Positions 32,339-41,833 are shown, counted from the stretch's first letter. The stretch is DNA of 64,000 nt from Gabonibacter massiliensis (GCA_001487125.1 LN913013.1:310001-374000); one strand, 5' to 3'. Translations and numbers: made by a program. The notes: generated from the letters alone by a model not told the origin.

Positions 32339-33212
32339 ATTGCCTCAGATTTCTTCGGGTCAATATTTCCGGAGTGTGCAAATACGAGGGAAGATACTCT
32401 TTTCTATTGGCCCGGGAGGGACATATGTCTATGCCTCCGCGACGAGTATATAAACAACTGACGGAAAGTATTTCCGGATGAAACAGGTCCCACAGGCGTT
32501 TATAGGTCATCTCGCATATCTCTTCGTGAAAATGATTCTCGTTTCGTAAAGAGACGATGTATTTCAACAGGGAAACGGGAGAGGGCAGTTGTTGCGCCTT
32601 TATCCAGACGTACAAGGTTCCCCAGTCCGGTTGTTTGGTAATCTTACAATTGCTTCTTAACAGATTGCTATATACTTTTATCTCTCCCCCGGGTTGGATT
32701 GTCTGTCGAAGTAAGGCAGGAGCCTCGTTGTATTCCGTAAACTCTGTCTCCTGATTTAACGGAATTTCTTCCAGTAGAGTATAACCTTCAAAATCAAACG
32801 GTATGCGATCAGGAAGTTTTTCATGAAAACAGACTTGAACGGAGGTGTTCAACAATTCTTGCAGGTCGGATTGAACGGTTTGAGTAAATAACCTGATCCC
32901 CTCGGAAACGTTCTCTCCCAAACGAGCCATATTAAAGGAGTTCAAGTAGAGCTTCAGGGACTTGCTCTCCACCAATTTTTTGCTGGTGGAAGGGTATACG
33001 ATTTTAAGCACGCCACAAACGGGAAGTCCTTTTCGGGTGATGAAACCTGCTTCATAAGCATGCCAGGTATCGTAACCGCAGAAAAGTTCTTCCGGTTGAC
33101 GAATGTCATACATTTCCCGGTTTAAGCTACGAGGAACAGGGACGAGTATCGACGGACAGTAATCCGTGGGATAAGCGACCTGTTGCCCCAGTACTTTGGC
33201 TTCAATTTCCAT
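32337..33212 (-). CDS. queF: NADPH-dependent 7-cyano-7-deazaguanine reductase
   Basis: QueF reduces preQ0 to preQ1 in queuosine biosynthesis. At 291 residues it is the long (YqcD/E. coli) type with two tunnelling-fold halves. Cys189 in 'NLLRSNCKITKQPDWGTLYV' is the catalytic thiol, Asp196 the general acid, and 'LRNENHFHEEICE' carries the substrate-binding His/Glu. In the N-terminal half 'VESKSLKLYLNSFNM' is the NADPH-site signature. Most homologues read NCPVTxQPDW, here NCKITKQPDW. It is the last gene of purB-ABC-queF, with a 2-bp gap to the ABC transporter gene. Confidence 0.93.
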   Translation of the reverse strand: MEIEAKVLGQQVAYPTDYCPSILVPVPRSLNREMYDIRQPEELFCGYDTWHAYEAGFITRKGLPVCGVLKIVYPSTSKKLVESKSLKLYLNSFNMARLGENVSEGIRLFTQTVQSDLQELLNTSVQVCFHEKLPDRIPFDFEGYTLLEEIPLNQETEFTEYNEAPALLRQTIQPGGEIKVYSNLLRSNCKITKQPDWGTLYVWIKAQQLPSPVSLLKYIVSLRNENHFHEEICEMTYKRLWDLFHPEILSVSCLYTRRGGIDICPSRANRKEYLPSYLHTPEILTRRNLRQ

Positions 33213-33214
33213 GA

Positions 33215-35038
33215 TCAGAAATTTTGCATGTTGTATAGTTTGGCGTATACGCCGTTTAGGGCGAGCAATTCTTCATGGCGTCCCCGCTCTACGATCTCTC
33301 CCTCATGGAATACGCAGATCAGATCTGCATTTCTGATCGTGGAGAGCCTGTGGGCAATAACAATAGATGTTCTGTTCTTCATCAGGTTATCTAACGCATC
33401 CTGAACCAATTTCTCCGATTCCGTGTCTAAAGCCGAAGTCGCTTCGTCCAAAATCATGATCGGAGGATTTTTCAGAACGGCTCGCGCAATGCTTAACCGT
33501 TGTCGTTGACCTCCGCTTAGTTTACATCCCCGGTCCCCGATTACGGTTTGATAACCTTGTTCGGTTTGTAGGATGAAATCGTGAGCATTGGCTATACGGG
33601 CGGCGTTTTCTATCTCCTCTTGCGTAGCCTGTTCCACCCCGAAAGCGATATTATTGTATATCGTATCGTTAAACAGAATAGGGTCTTGGTTGACATTTCC
33701 CATTAATTCCCTCAGGTTGTGAAATGTCAGATTGCGAATATCGATGCCGTCGATAGTTATGGCTCCGTTATTGACATCATAGAATCGGGGCAATAAATCC
33801 ACGAATGTACTTTTCCCCGAACCGGATTGACCGACGAGGGCAACCGTTTTGCCTTTGGGGATGCAGACATTGATATTTTTCAGTACCTGTTTGCTGTCAT
33901 TGTAAGAAAATCGGACCTGTTTATATTCTATGCTCGTTTGAAACTCTTCGAGTCGTTGCGGTTCTGCCGGTTCTTGAATAGAGGGTTGAGTGTCCAGGAT
34001 CATATCGATTCGGTCCATGGCGGCCAAACCTTTTTGTACGCTGTAATAGGCGTTCGTTAAATTTTTAGCCGGATTTATGATGGAGTAGAATAAGGCGATA
34101 TAGGCGATAAAGGCTTCTGCATCTAAGGCTCCCCGGTGCTCTAATACCAATGATCCCCCGAACCAAAGGACGATAACAATGACGATGGTACCTAAAAATT
34201 CGCTGACCGGATGGGCTAATGACCGGCGGCGCATCAGCCGGTTTTGGATACGACGGTAGGACTCGTTCTCTTCCGAGAATTTGCTTTTCATTTTTTTCTC
34301 TGCGCTGAAGGCCTTGATGATACGTAATCCCGATAAGGTCTCTTCCATTAATGATAATATTTCTCCCATTTTGTTTTGTCCTTCCCAGGAGTGACGCTTG
34401 AGATTCTTACCGATTTTACCGATCAATCCTCCCATGATGGGGAGTAAGACAAAGACAAACAGGGTCAATTGCCAACTCATGATCAGCATGGTTGTTAAGT
34501 ATACTATAATTAGAATGGGACTTTGAAATAGCATATCCAAGGAGCTCATTACGGAAGCTTCCACCTCTTGCACGTCTCCCGTCATACGGGAGATGATATC
34601 CCCTTTGCGTTCTTCCGAGAAAAAAGGCAGAGGCAGGGATAATATTTTGCTGTAAATTTTACGGCGAATGTCTCTCACGACGCCGTTTCGGATATAGATC
34701 AATTCGTAGGCTGCCAAATAAGCAAATCCGGTTTTTAGAGCAGTTGCTATTACGGCGAGAAGACCGACAAAAATCAAGGTCGTCGAAGGGCCGAAGGCGT
34801 GTTTGATTTGCGTGATGTAATAATAGAAATTATTACTGACGGCCTCCTTGGTGAGCGCATACGGAACAAGCTCGTGTACGTCCTTTTGATTGTCGAAAAT
34901 AATTCCCAATACCGGCATAAGCATAGCGATAGCCAGACTACCGAAAAGGGCATGCAGGAAATTGAAAAGAATACTTTTAGTCAGCTTCAGTTTATAGGGA
35001 GGAATAAACCTTTTGAATATAGTGAGTAGATCGTGCAT
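33215..35038 (-). CDS. MsbA-type ABC transporter (fused permease/ATPase)
   Basis: From the chosen ATG of MHDLLTIFKRF the protein has 607 residues. An N-terminal ABC exporter membrane domain with six helices (to about 330) is followed by the ATPase: Walker A 'GQSGSGKSTFVDLLPRFYD', Q-loop 'NVNQDPILFNDT', signature 'LSGGQRQRLSIARAVLKNP', Walker B 'IMILDEATSALD', and H-loop 'IVIAHRLSTI'. The group includes lipid A and drug exporters; the substrate is not known. The frame opens at 35068, but that ATG lies within the palindrome at 35053-35079, so the internal start is preferred. Second gene of the purB unit. Confidence 0.88.
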   Translation of the reverse strand: MHDLLTIFKRFIPPYKLKLTKSILFNFLHALFGSLAIAMLMPVLGIIFDNQKDVHELVPYALTKEAVSNNFYYYITQIKHAFGPSTTLIFVGLLAVIATALKTGFAYLAAYELIYIRNGVVRDIRRKIYSKILSLPLPFFSEERKGDIISRMTGDVQEVEASVMSSLDMLFQSPILIIVYLTTMLIMSWQLTLFVFVLLPIMGGLIGKIGKNLKRHSWEGQNKMGEILSLMEETLSGLRIIKAFSAEKKMKSKFSEENESYRRIQNRLMRRRSLAHPVSEFLGTIVIVIVLWFGGSLVLEHRGALDAEAFIAYIALFYSIINPAKNLTNAYYSVQKGLAAMDRIDMILDTQPSIQEPAEPQRLEEFQTSIEYKQVRFSYNDSKQVLKNINVCIPKGKTVALVGQSGSGKSTFVDLLPRFYDVNNGAITIDGIDIRNLTFHNLRELMGNVNQDPILFNDTIYNNIAFGVEQATQEEIENAARIANAHDFILQTEQGYQTVIGDRGCKLSGGQRQRLSIARAVLKNPPIMILDEATSALDTESEKLVQDALDNLMKNRTSIVIAHRLSTIRNADLICVFHEGEIVERGRHEELLALNGVYAKLYNMQNF

Positions 35039-35052
35039 ATTTACGGAGTTAT

Positions 35053-35079
35053 ATATTACCGGATTCAATCCGGTAATAT
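35053..35079. repeat. Perfect 27-bp palindrome between purB and the ABC gene
   Basis: ATATTACCGGATT, a single C, and AATCCGGTAATAT form a perfect dyad in the 44-bp gap after purB. It can fold as a hairpin in the mRNA, without a T run, so it may be a processing site, an attenuator or an operator. Confidence 0.6.
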
Positions 35080-35082
35080 GAT

Positions 35083-36420
35083 TCAGATTCCTGTATAGTT
35101 CGAAGGAGTGATTCGTTTTAGCTTCTCTTTCAATTCCGGAGATACCTCTAAGGTATCGATAAATTCGGCAATCGATTGTTGTGTCACCTTACTATTCGTT
35201 CGCGTCAGGGCTTTCAGTGTTTCATAAGGGTTCGGATAGGCTTCGCGGCGCAAAATCGTTTGTATGGCTTCGGCAACGACCGCCCAGTTTTCCTCCAGAT
35301 CAGCTTCTATGGCCGTCTGGTTGATAATCAGTTTGTTCAATCCTTTAAGGGTGGATTTGAACGCGATAACCGTGTGGGCTAACGGAACACCGATATTCCG
35401 AAGGACGGTGGAGTCGGTCAGGTCCCGTTGTAAACGGGAAATCGGTAATTTATTGCTCAGGTGGTCCAGTATGGCGTTGGAGATACCCAGATTCCCTTCC
35501 GAGTTTTCAAAATCGATAGGATTCACCTTGTGAGGCATGGCCGACGATCCGACTTCTCCTGCTTTTATGCGTTGTTTGAAATAAGCCATAGAGATATAGG
35601 TCCAGAAATCCCGGTCCAGATCGATGACGATATTATTGAGGCGTCTTAAATTATCGCACACGGCAGCGAAATTATCGTAGTTTGAAATTTGAGTTGTATA
35701 TTGTTCTCTTTCTATTTTCAATTTTCCGGTCAGGAATGAATTGCCGAACTCCGTCCAATTGATTTCGGGGTAGGCGATGTGGTGGGCATTGAAATTGCCG
35801 GTAGCTCCTCCGAATTTTCCCGAACAAGCGATTTTTTTCAGCAGATCCAGTTGTTTGGTCAGACGATAAACAAATACTTTAATCTCTTTTCCCAAACGGG
35901 TAGGAGACGCCGGTTGACCGTGTGTTTTGGCTAACATGGGAATCTCTTTCCACTCTTCGGACAGCTCTTCCAATTTGGCGATCAGTTCGTCGATCAAAGG
36001 ATAATAGATATCGTGTACGGCGTCCCTGAATGAACAGGGGACGGCGGTATTGTTAATGTCCTGGGAGGTCAATCCGAAGTGAATGAATTCTTTGTAATGT
36101 TGTAAATGGAGTTCGTCGAATTTGGATTTGATAAAATACTCCACGGCTTTCACGTCGTGATTGGTTACTTTTTCGATCTCTTTGATTTGTTCCGCGTCTT
36201 TAACGGTAAAATTCAGGTATATCTCTTTTAAATTATCGAATAACGTGTGATCAAAGTCTTTTAATTGGGGAAGAGGGAGTTCGCATAAAGCGATGAAATA
36301 TTCGATCTCGACCATTACTCTGTAGCGAATTAAAGCGCTTTCAGAAAAATAGTTTGCCAATCCTTCTACGTTATCTCTATATCTTCCGTCAATAGGTGAA
36401 ATCGCTGTTAATGATTGCAT
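35083..36420 (-). CDS. purB: Adenylosuccinate lyase
   Basis: PurB catalyses two steps of purine synthesis: cleavage of SAICAR to AICAR and of adenylosuccinate to AMP. From the ATG of MQSLTAISPIDGRYRDN the protein has 445 residues. Family segments are 'NHDVKAVEYFIKSKF', 'FIHFGLTSQDINNTAVP', 'LAKTHGQPASPTRLGKE', and the signature loop 'GSSAMPHKVNPIDFENSEGN', in which Ser at the tip is the catalytic base. The open frame extends back to 36483, but a perfect -7 element at 36480-36488 places the transcript start after that ATG. First gene of purB-ABC-queF. Confidence 0.96.
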   Translation of the reverse strand: MQSLTAISPIDGRYRDNVEGLANYFSESALIRYRVMVEIEYFIALCELPLPQLKDFDHTLFDNLKEIYLNFTVKDAEQIKEIEKVTNHDVKAVEYFIKSKFDELHLQHYKEFIHFGLTSQDINNTAVPCSFRDAVHDIYYPLIDELIAKLEELSEEWKEIPMLAKTHGQPASPTRLGKEIKVFVYRLTKQLDLLKKIACSGKFGGATGNFNAHHIAYPEINWTEFGNSFLTGKLKIEREQYTTQISNYDNFAAVCDNLRRLNNIVIDLDRDFWTYISMAYFKQRIKAGEVGSSAMPHKVNPIDFENSEGNLGISNAILDHLSNKLPISRLQRDLTDSTVLRNIGVPLAHTVIAFKSTLKGLNKLIINQTAIEADLEENWAVVAEAIQTILRREAYPNPYETLKALTRTNSKVTQQSIAEFIDTLEVSPELKEKLKRITPSNYTGI

Positions 36421-36479
36421 AGTATAATTTATTTTTAAATGAACACATCTATAATGGAATTGAGGAAAAACTCTTGAAT

Positions 36480-36488
36480 GCAAAAGTA
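36480..36488 (-). promoter_or_regulatory. -7 element of purB
   Basis: Minus strand TACTTTTGC, full match to TAnnTTTGC, 60 bp upstream of the purB start. Confidence 0.6.
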
Positions 36489-36575
36489 TAAAAAAATGGG
36501 AATTGTTGCTTGAAAATAGAGAATAATCAAAAAAATAGCATAGATTTACGGTAGTTTTTTAAGGATTTTGAGCGT

Positions 36576-37370
36576 ATGGCTTTTTTTCAAGGGTTATGGT
36601 TCGGTATAAAAAGTTACGGCGAAGCGGGACGTATATTATTTAGCCGTCCGTTCCGTTGGTTTATGTTTTTTCCTTTGGCCGCAGCTTTTGTTCTATTTCT
36701 TATCGGAAACTATTTTGCGGTCTCTTGGGGGGAGTGTTTATCTGATATTGTACAACGGCAAGTTACCGCTTGGATTGCTGGAATTTCCTGGTTGGACTGG
36801 TTGAACAAAGGGGTCGGTTTTATCATTCGCATTTCGATCCGGTTGTTCTATTTCTTTTTGTTTGCTGTCTGGGGAGGGTATATCGTCATGGTTGTGATGT
36901 CTCCGGTGTATTCCTGGTTATCGGAACGCGTCGAATCCCGCCTTTCCGGAGTTCGTTATTCTTTTAGCTTTAAACAATTGCTGTGGGAAATCGGGAGAGG
37001 AATATGGGTTGCCGTGAGGTGCATGTTGTTTCAAACCGTGTTGATGCTCTTTTTATTTTTCGCGTCGTTTCTTCCCGTAATCGGTTTGGTTACTCCCGTT
37101 TTGACCTTCGTCGTGTCCGCTTATTTTTACGGTTTTGCCTTTATGGATTACGCGATCGAGCGGAAGCGTTTCAAGGTAAGGGAGAGTATGTGTTATATGA
37201 GACAGAATGCCGGGGTCGTTATCGGGATCGGGGCTATTTTTGCATTATCGTTGGCGATTCCTTTTTTACGGGTGATCGCTTGCAGTATAGTTTCTATGTT
37301 TTCCGTGGTTGCGGGGACCGTTGTGGTTGAAGAGTATATAAATACTGGAAATCGAATAAAAGGCAGGTAG
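36576..37370 (+). CDS. EI24 (CysZ-like) membrane protein
   Basis: The 264-residue protein has about four to six membrane helices and the EI24/CysZ layout: an N-terminal 'WFGIKSYGEAGRILFSRPF', 'FFLFAVWGGYIVMVVMSP', 'PVIGLVTPVLTFVVSAYFYG' and 'FMDYAIERKRFKVRESMCYM'. CysZ is a sulphate transporter in gammaproteobacteria, but for Bacteroidetes members transport is not established. It precedes the NfeD-type gene by 25 bp and is probably co-transcribed. Confidence 0.8.
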   Translation: MAFFQGLWFGIKSYGEAGRILFSRPFRWFMFFPLAAAFVLFLIGNYFAVSWGECLSDIVQRQVTAWIAGISWLDWLNKGVGFIIRISIRLFYFFLFAVWGGYIVMVVMSPVYSWLSERVESRLSGVRYSFSFKQLLWEIGRGIWVAVRCMLFQTVLMLFLFFASFLPVIGLVTPVLTFVVSAYFYGFAFMDYAIERKRFKVRESMCYMRQNAGVVIGIGAIFALSLAIPFLRVIACSIVSMFSVVAGTVVVEEYINTGNRIKGR

Positions 37371-37395
37371 CCTATTTTGAAATTTATAATAATAA

Positions 37396-38784
37396 ATGAT
37401 GAGAAAATTCGTATTGATTATCGGTTTGTTGTGTTGGTTCTTTTCCGGTATGGCAGAAGAGAAGAAAAGTATCATTTTTAAAGTGGATATAAAGGATGAG
37501 ATCGGGCCGGGGGTATGGCGGTTGGTAAAGCGTTCCTACGAAGAGGCGGACAAAGCGAATGCCGATTATATATTGATACACATGAACACCTATGGCGGAA
37601 TGGTTGTTTATGCCGATTCGCTGCGGAGCCTGATACTGAATGATAAGCGTCCGAGCTGGGTTTTTATAGATAATAATGCGGCTTCGGCAGGAGCTTTGAT
37701 TTCGTTGGCTTGCGACCGGATATACATGCGGGAGGGTGCTAATATCGGGGCAGCTACGGTCGTAAATCAAACGGGGGAGGCTATGCCCGATAAATATCAG
37801 TCTTATATGCGTTCCATGATTCGTTCTACGGCTCAAGCACACGGTATGGATACGATTGTGAACGGAAGGGATACGGTCGTGCGTTGGAAACGGGATCCCC
37901 GGATCGCGGAAGCTATGGTGGACGAACGGATTGCGATAAAGGGGGTAACCGATAGCGGTAAGATTGTGACTTTTACTCCTCACGAGGCGATAAAATTCGG
38001 TTTTTGCGACGGAATTGCGGAGAACGTAAGCGAGGTCGTTAGAAGCGAGGGAATATCCGATTACGAAATAAAGGAGTATCATGCGACGGGAATGGACAAA
38101 TTGATCGGTTTTCTGATCCATCCGATCGTACAAGGTATTCTGATTATGATCATTATCGGAGGAATCTATTTCGAATTGCAAACTCCGGGAGTCGGTTTCC
38201 CTTTAGTAGCGGCTTTGGCGGCCTGTGTACTCTATTTTGCTCCTCTGTATTTGGAGGGATTTGCCAATAACATCGAACTGATCATGTTCGTAGTCGGGGT
38301 GATCCTGCTTTTGACTGAGATTTTTGTTATTCCCGGGTTCGGAGTTACCGGCATATCGGGGATCGTCTGCATAATAGCCTCTTTGGTATTGGCCGGGATC
38401 GATGACGTATCATTTGATTTTTTCCATGATTTCATTCGTGCGATTATTCGTTCCATCTTTTTTGTCATAAGCTGTTCTTTGATCTCCTTGTTCGGTAGTA
38501 TATGGTTGAGTCGTAAATTATTTGCTTCCCGGAGGTTGGGATGGTCTTTACAGGCCGAAGAGACGACGGATTCCGGTTTTGTCGGGGTGGATATGACGGC
38601 GAAACAGGAGTTGGGTAAGGAGGGCATTGCCGAAACCGATTTGCGTCCGGCGGGTAAGGTGTCTGTCGACGGTGAGCAATACGATGCGGTTTCCAATTTG
38701 GGGATGTATATCCCTAAGGGAAACCGGGTAAAGGTCGTGAAATACCAGGCAGGACAGCTTTATGTGGAGTCGGTGAAAGAATAA
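37396..38784 (+). CDS. NfeD-family membrane-bound serine protease-like protein
   Basis: The 462-residue protein begins with a signal sequence (MMRKFVLIIGLLCWFFSGMA), then a ClpP-like domain (to about 225) with nucleophile Ser in 'IDNNAASAGALISLACDRIY' and Lys candidate in 'AMPDKYQSYMRS'. A central membrane segment of four helices (about 245-380: 'PIVQGILIMIIIGGIYFELQ', 'TEIFVIPGFGVTGISGI') follows, then a C-terminal OB-fold NfeD soluble domain (about 395-460: 'AETDLRPAGKVSVDGEQYDA'). Homologues cleave stomatin-like proteins; no stomatin gene is visible here. The ClpP and NfeD parts are both present, which is the full-length 1510-N type form. Confidence 0.85.
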   Translation: MMRKFVLIIGLLCWFFSGMAEEKKSIIFKVDIKDEIGPGVWRLVKRSYEEADKANADYILIHMNTYGGMVVYADSLRSLILNDKRPSWVFIDNNAASAGALISLACDRIYMREGANIGAATVVNQTGEAMPDKYQSYMRSMIRSTAQAHGMDTIVNGRDTVVRWKRDPRIAEAMVDERIAIKGVTDSGKIVTFTPHEAIKFGFCDGIAENVSEVVRSEGISDYEIKEYHATGMDKLIGFLIHPIVQGILIMIIIGGIYFELQTPGVGFPLVAALAACVLYFAPLYLEGFANNIELIMFVVGVILLLTEIFVIPGFGVTGISGIVCIIASLVLAGIDDVSFDFFHDFIRAIIRSIFFVISCSLISLFGSIWLSRKLFASRRLGWSLQAEETTDSGFVGVDMTAKQELGKEGIAETDLRPAGKVSVDGEQYDAVSNLGMYIPKGNRVKVVKYQAGQLYVESVKE

Positions 38785-39131
38785 ATCTTCCTTGTCTTTT
38801 TTTATTTTCACATTATACTGTTTCAATCCTTCGCAAGTCATGAAGATAATTGAAAATAATACCGGAAATTAATTTTTAAATATATTAAACGGATAACCGA
38901 TGAAAACAAATCGGCAAGAACATTCGTTTCAGATGCTGTATCGGATGATGAAGCGGAAGCTTTTGTCTGCCGCGACAGCTTATTTTCGATCGTCGATACT
39001 TTATTGAAAAGAGGAATTCGATAATGGGGGAGACGATCCGTAGTTTTACTCCTTTAAGAAAAGCTCTGAGTTGAAATACAAAAACGAGGTTCTACGGAAA
39101 CCTCGTTTTTTTTGATTAACGGTATTTAAAA
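38785..39131. other. Intergenic region with an unassigned open stretch
   Basis: Between the NfeD gene and the terminator at 39081-39113, a frame ending at 39024 reads 'DAVSDDEAEAFVCRDSLF' and 'SIVDTLLKRGIR' and has coding-like character, but has no start codon. An overlapping 35-codon frame starting at the ATG at 38900 also exists. I do not recognise either; a decayed gene is possible. Confidence 0.3.
39081..39113. terminator. Strong terminator
   Basis: AAAACGAGGT (39081-39090) and ACCTCGTTTT (39100-39109), followed by more T on the plus strand and by T on the minus strand as well. It separates the NfeD side from the convergent KAS III gene. Confidence 0.75.
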
Positions 39132-40082
39132 TCAGAATTGCAGCAAAACGGCACCGCAGGAGTATCCTCCGCCGAAAACGGTAAGGGCTACGAGATCACC
39201 GGTTTGAACCCGGTGCAGGTTTTGGGACAGGGCGATGGCGCAGCTCGGACATCCCGTGTTACCGATCTCTTCTATATTGGAGAGGATACGCTCTTCGGGG
39301 AAGTCTACTTGACGGGCGATGCTATTCATGATTCGCTTATTGGCCTGATGGGGAGAGATAAAAGCCAGATCGCTTATCTTCTTTCCCTGACTGGATACGA
39401 TCTCTTGGAGAGACTCTATCATATAATGGCAGGCGTTGATGAATACGTCTCTTCCTTCCGGCATGCCGATGCCTCCGTGCCGGGGCCGGAGGTAAACGGC
39501 CGTGTCGGCTTTGCTTATATCTCCCATACCGCAGGTATATATATTCAATATCTTTGCATCTTTCCGGTTGTAATTATTGGGGGAGATGGCTATGGCAACG
39601 GCTCCGTCTCCCCAAAGATGACCGCTTTGAGGACAGTTTTCGTTACTATATGCCGTGTTGTGCTCGGAAGCGATAATCAGGGCCTTGGATGCTTTCTTCA
39701 TGGCGAAGTAGCCTTCTGCTATTTCCATAGCGTTGATAAAAGAGGAACAAGCTGCAGTAACGCTTAGGCATCTGGCATTGTGTATTTTAAATTCCCTCTG
39801 TACCATATGGGCTGCTGTGGCTACCGTATCATAGGGTGAATACGTGGCGGCAATGATCAGATCGACCTCTTCAATCGAGTAAGGAAGGGTTCGTTGTAGG
39901 TTCCTGACGGCTTCAATCGCCATGGTATTCGTGTTCTCCGCCGCGTTTGCCTTGCTTCGGTTTTTTATCCCTGTTCGAGTATAAATCCACTCGTCATCCA
40001 AACCGTTTACAGGTTTGAAATAAGAGTTGGGAACTCTTTCCGTAGGTATATAATGTGCAAAATTGTTGATAAATAATTCCAT
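39132..40082 (-). CDS. 3-oxoacyl-ACP synthase III-like protein
   Basis: The 316-residue protein has the thiolase-fold condensing enzyme triad of FabH-type KAS III: Cys in 'SVTAACSSFINAMEIAEGYF' (about 112), His in 'ISPHQANKRIMNSI' and Asn in 'EEIGNTGCPSCAIALSQNL'. 'HLWGDGAVAIAIS' and 'VFGGGYSCGAVLL' are family blocks. It condenses an acyl-CoA starter with malonyl-ACP; the substrate is unknown. No other fatty-acid synthesis gene is nearby. It follows a TetR regulator gene by 9 bp, so it may be controlled as a lipid-related side function or secondary-metabolite enzyme instead of the housekeeping FabH. Confidence 0.85.
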   Translation of the reverse strand: MELFINNFAHYIPTERVPNSYFKPVNGLDDEWIYTRTGIKNRSKANAAENTNTMAIEAVRNLQRTLPYSIEEVDLIIAATYSPYDTVATAAHMVQREFKIHNARCLSVTAACSSFINAMEIAEGYFAMKKASKALIIASEHNTAYSNENCPQSGHLWGDGAVAIAISPNNYNRKDAKILNIYTCGMGDISKADTAVYLRPRHGGIGMPEGRDVFINACHYMIESLQEIVSSQGKKISDLAFISPHQANKRIMNSIARQVDFPEERILSNIEEIGNTGCPSCAIALSQNLHRVQTGDLVALTVFGGGYSCGAVLLQF

Positions 40083-40091
40083 GTAAAATAA

Positions 40092-40676
40092 TTATTTCTT
40101 TATGATACCGTAAAATAGAATACGAGTATATTCATTAATAATCCGATCTATAGGTTCATGTTCATATCTTCGGATAAAACCGAATTCGAGACTTTTAAGA
40201 ACGGGTTGTAAAAAAGCGGCAAATGTTTTCGAATCGCTAACGTTAAAAATTTCACTTTGAACCCCTTCCTTAAAAATATCTTCTAATAATTCCAGCTCCT
40301 TTGCATCTATATTTTTCCTTAAAATTTCAATTCGACTGTTGTTATATAAAAATGTTTTTTTGATGTATTCACTATTACACATTAATTCGGCGATCAAATG
40401 AAATCTTTCTTTAATATATAACTTTAGTCTTTTATCGGCTGGCAAGGCCGTTGCTGTTGCCTTTATCAACTTTTGATGAATCATTTCTATTTTTTGATCG
40501 ACAATCTGATTGAAAATATCCTCTTTGCACTTGTAATAAGTGTATAGCGTGCGGCGACTGATTTTAGCGGCACTTGCAATATCTTTCATTGTTGTTCGAT
40601 AAAAACTTAATTCTGCGAACAACTTCTGTGCCACGTCGATGATTCTTGCTTGAGTTATTTTTAATCTCGATCTCAA
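40092..40676 (-). CDS. TetR/AcrR-family regulator
   Basis: The 194-residue protein has the TetR N-terminal helix-turn-helix at about 10-55 ('RIIDVAQKLFAELSFYRTTM', 'KDIASAAKISRRTLYTYYKC') and a helical ligand-binding C-terminus of unknown specificity ('LLEDIFKEGVQSEIFNV'). It precedes the KAS III gene on the same strand and divergently faces the YitT gene (227 bp between). The most likely targets are its own operon and that divergent promoter; this is inference from position. Confidence 0.85.
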   Translation of the reverse strand: MRSRLKITQARIIDVAQKLFAELSFYRTTMKDIASAAKISRRTLYTYYKCKEDIFNQIVDQKIEMIHQKLIKATATALPADKRLKLYIKERFHLIAELMCNSEYIKKTFLYNNSRIEILRKNIDAKELELLEDIFKEGVQSEIFNVSDSKTFAAFLQPVLKSLEFGFIRRYEHEPIDRIINEYTRILFYGIIKK

Positions 40677-40903
40677 TTAATACACACTTTTGATAATGTG
40701 TGCAATTATAGCTCTTTTTTCGAAGATATAAATAAAAAAAATGGGGAAATATTATTTTTCTATTTGAGATAAATTCCTTACAAGGTATGACAAAAGTCAT
40801 GTTTTTGTAGAATTTCGCCTCCTATATTCGCGGCCTGATTTAGAAGGCGCTGTTTTTTACAGGCCGTGATGTTTGTAGTAGTATAATTAAATTAAAAATT
40901 CGA

Positions 40904-41833
40904 ATGGCATTTTCGTTGATGAAAGAAAAACCTTTCACGAAAGAATGGTTTAAAACGTATGCTTTGTTAGTCGGCGGAGCATTTGTTTTGGCATTGGGAT
41001 ACAGTTGTTTTATGGCTCCTTACAAGATTGTCCCGGGGGGAATATACGGTATTACCATCGTATTGCAGCACATGTGGGGATTCCCGATCGGTATGGCGGC
41101 ACTCTGTTTTAATCTGCCGTTGAGTCTGTTGGGGATGAAAGTTTTAGGACCGCAATTTGGTGTTAAAACGTTTGTCTGTTTTATTTTGGTGGCTGTATTT
41201 GCCGACAGTATACCGGCTATACTTTTGACGTTGATGGGAGAGCCTATTCCGGTTAACGGATTGTTGGATCCGTTTAAATTGGGAGATGAGGTTCTGTTAG
41301 CTTGTATTTTCGGCGGTGTCGTTATGGGAGTAGGAGTGGGAATGATATTGAAAACCAGGGCCTCGAGCGGGGGTACGGATGTGCTTTCGAATATATTGCA
41401 CAAGTGGACGCATCAGCCGTTAGGGCAACTTCAGATGACCGTGGACTCCTGTATTGTCGTGTTCGGTTTCCTGATGTTTCAGGATTGGAAGGTGCCGATG
41501 TATTCTTGGTTAGCTATATTTCTGATGGGTAAAACGATAGACGTCGTGTTGCAAGGATTTGCGAATGAAAAGACCTTTTTTATTATATCGGATAAAGTAG
41601 AAGATATCCGTCATTTTATTTTGACGGATATCAAACGAGGGGGATCGATCGTTCCGATTCAGGGCATGTATAACCGGACGGAAAAAGAGATGATCATGAC
41701 TATGGTTAACCGTCGTGAAATGGCGACTCTGCAACGGGCTATATACCAAATCGATCCGAATGCTTTTGTGACGATTCTGGATGCGAAAGAGATATTGGGA
41801 AAAGGATTTAAGAAATTGAATTCCGAGTCGTAA
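40904..41833 (+). CDS. YitT-family membrane protein
   Basis: The 309-residue protein has five to six helices in the YitT_membrane region ('YALLVGGAFVLALGYSCFMA', 'GGIYGITIVLQHMWGFPIGM', 'GVGMILKTRASSGGTDVLSN') and the cytoplasmic DUF2179 domain at about 225-300 ('KTFFIISDKVEDIRHFIL', 'RGGSIVPIQGMYNRTEKEMI', 'DPNAFVTILDAKEILGKGFK'). YitT proteins are widespread with no settled function; the DUF2179 domain may bind a nucleotide. Followed by a strong terminator. Confidence 0.88.
   Translation: MAFSLMKEKPFTKEWFKTYALLVGGAFVLALGYSCFMAPYKIVPGGIYGITIVLQHMWGFPIGMAALCFNLPLSLLGMKVLGPQFGVKTFVCFILVAVFADSIPAILLTLMGEPIPVNGLLDPFKLGDEVLLACIFGGVVMGVGVGMILKTRASSGGTDVLSNILHKWTHQPLGQLQMTVDSCIVVFGFLMFQDWKVPMYSWLAIFLMGKTIDVVLQGFANEKTFFIISDKVEDIRHFILTDIKRGGSIVPIQGMYNRTEKEMIMTMVNRREMATLQRAIYQIDPNAFVTILDAKEILGKGFKKLNSES

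Noticed and set aside
37384-38181. 265-residue minus-strand frame
   Set aside because: Antisense to the NfeD-type protein; histidine- and arginine-rich antisense text without family features.
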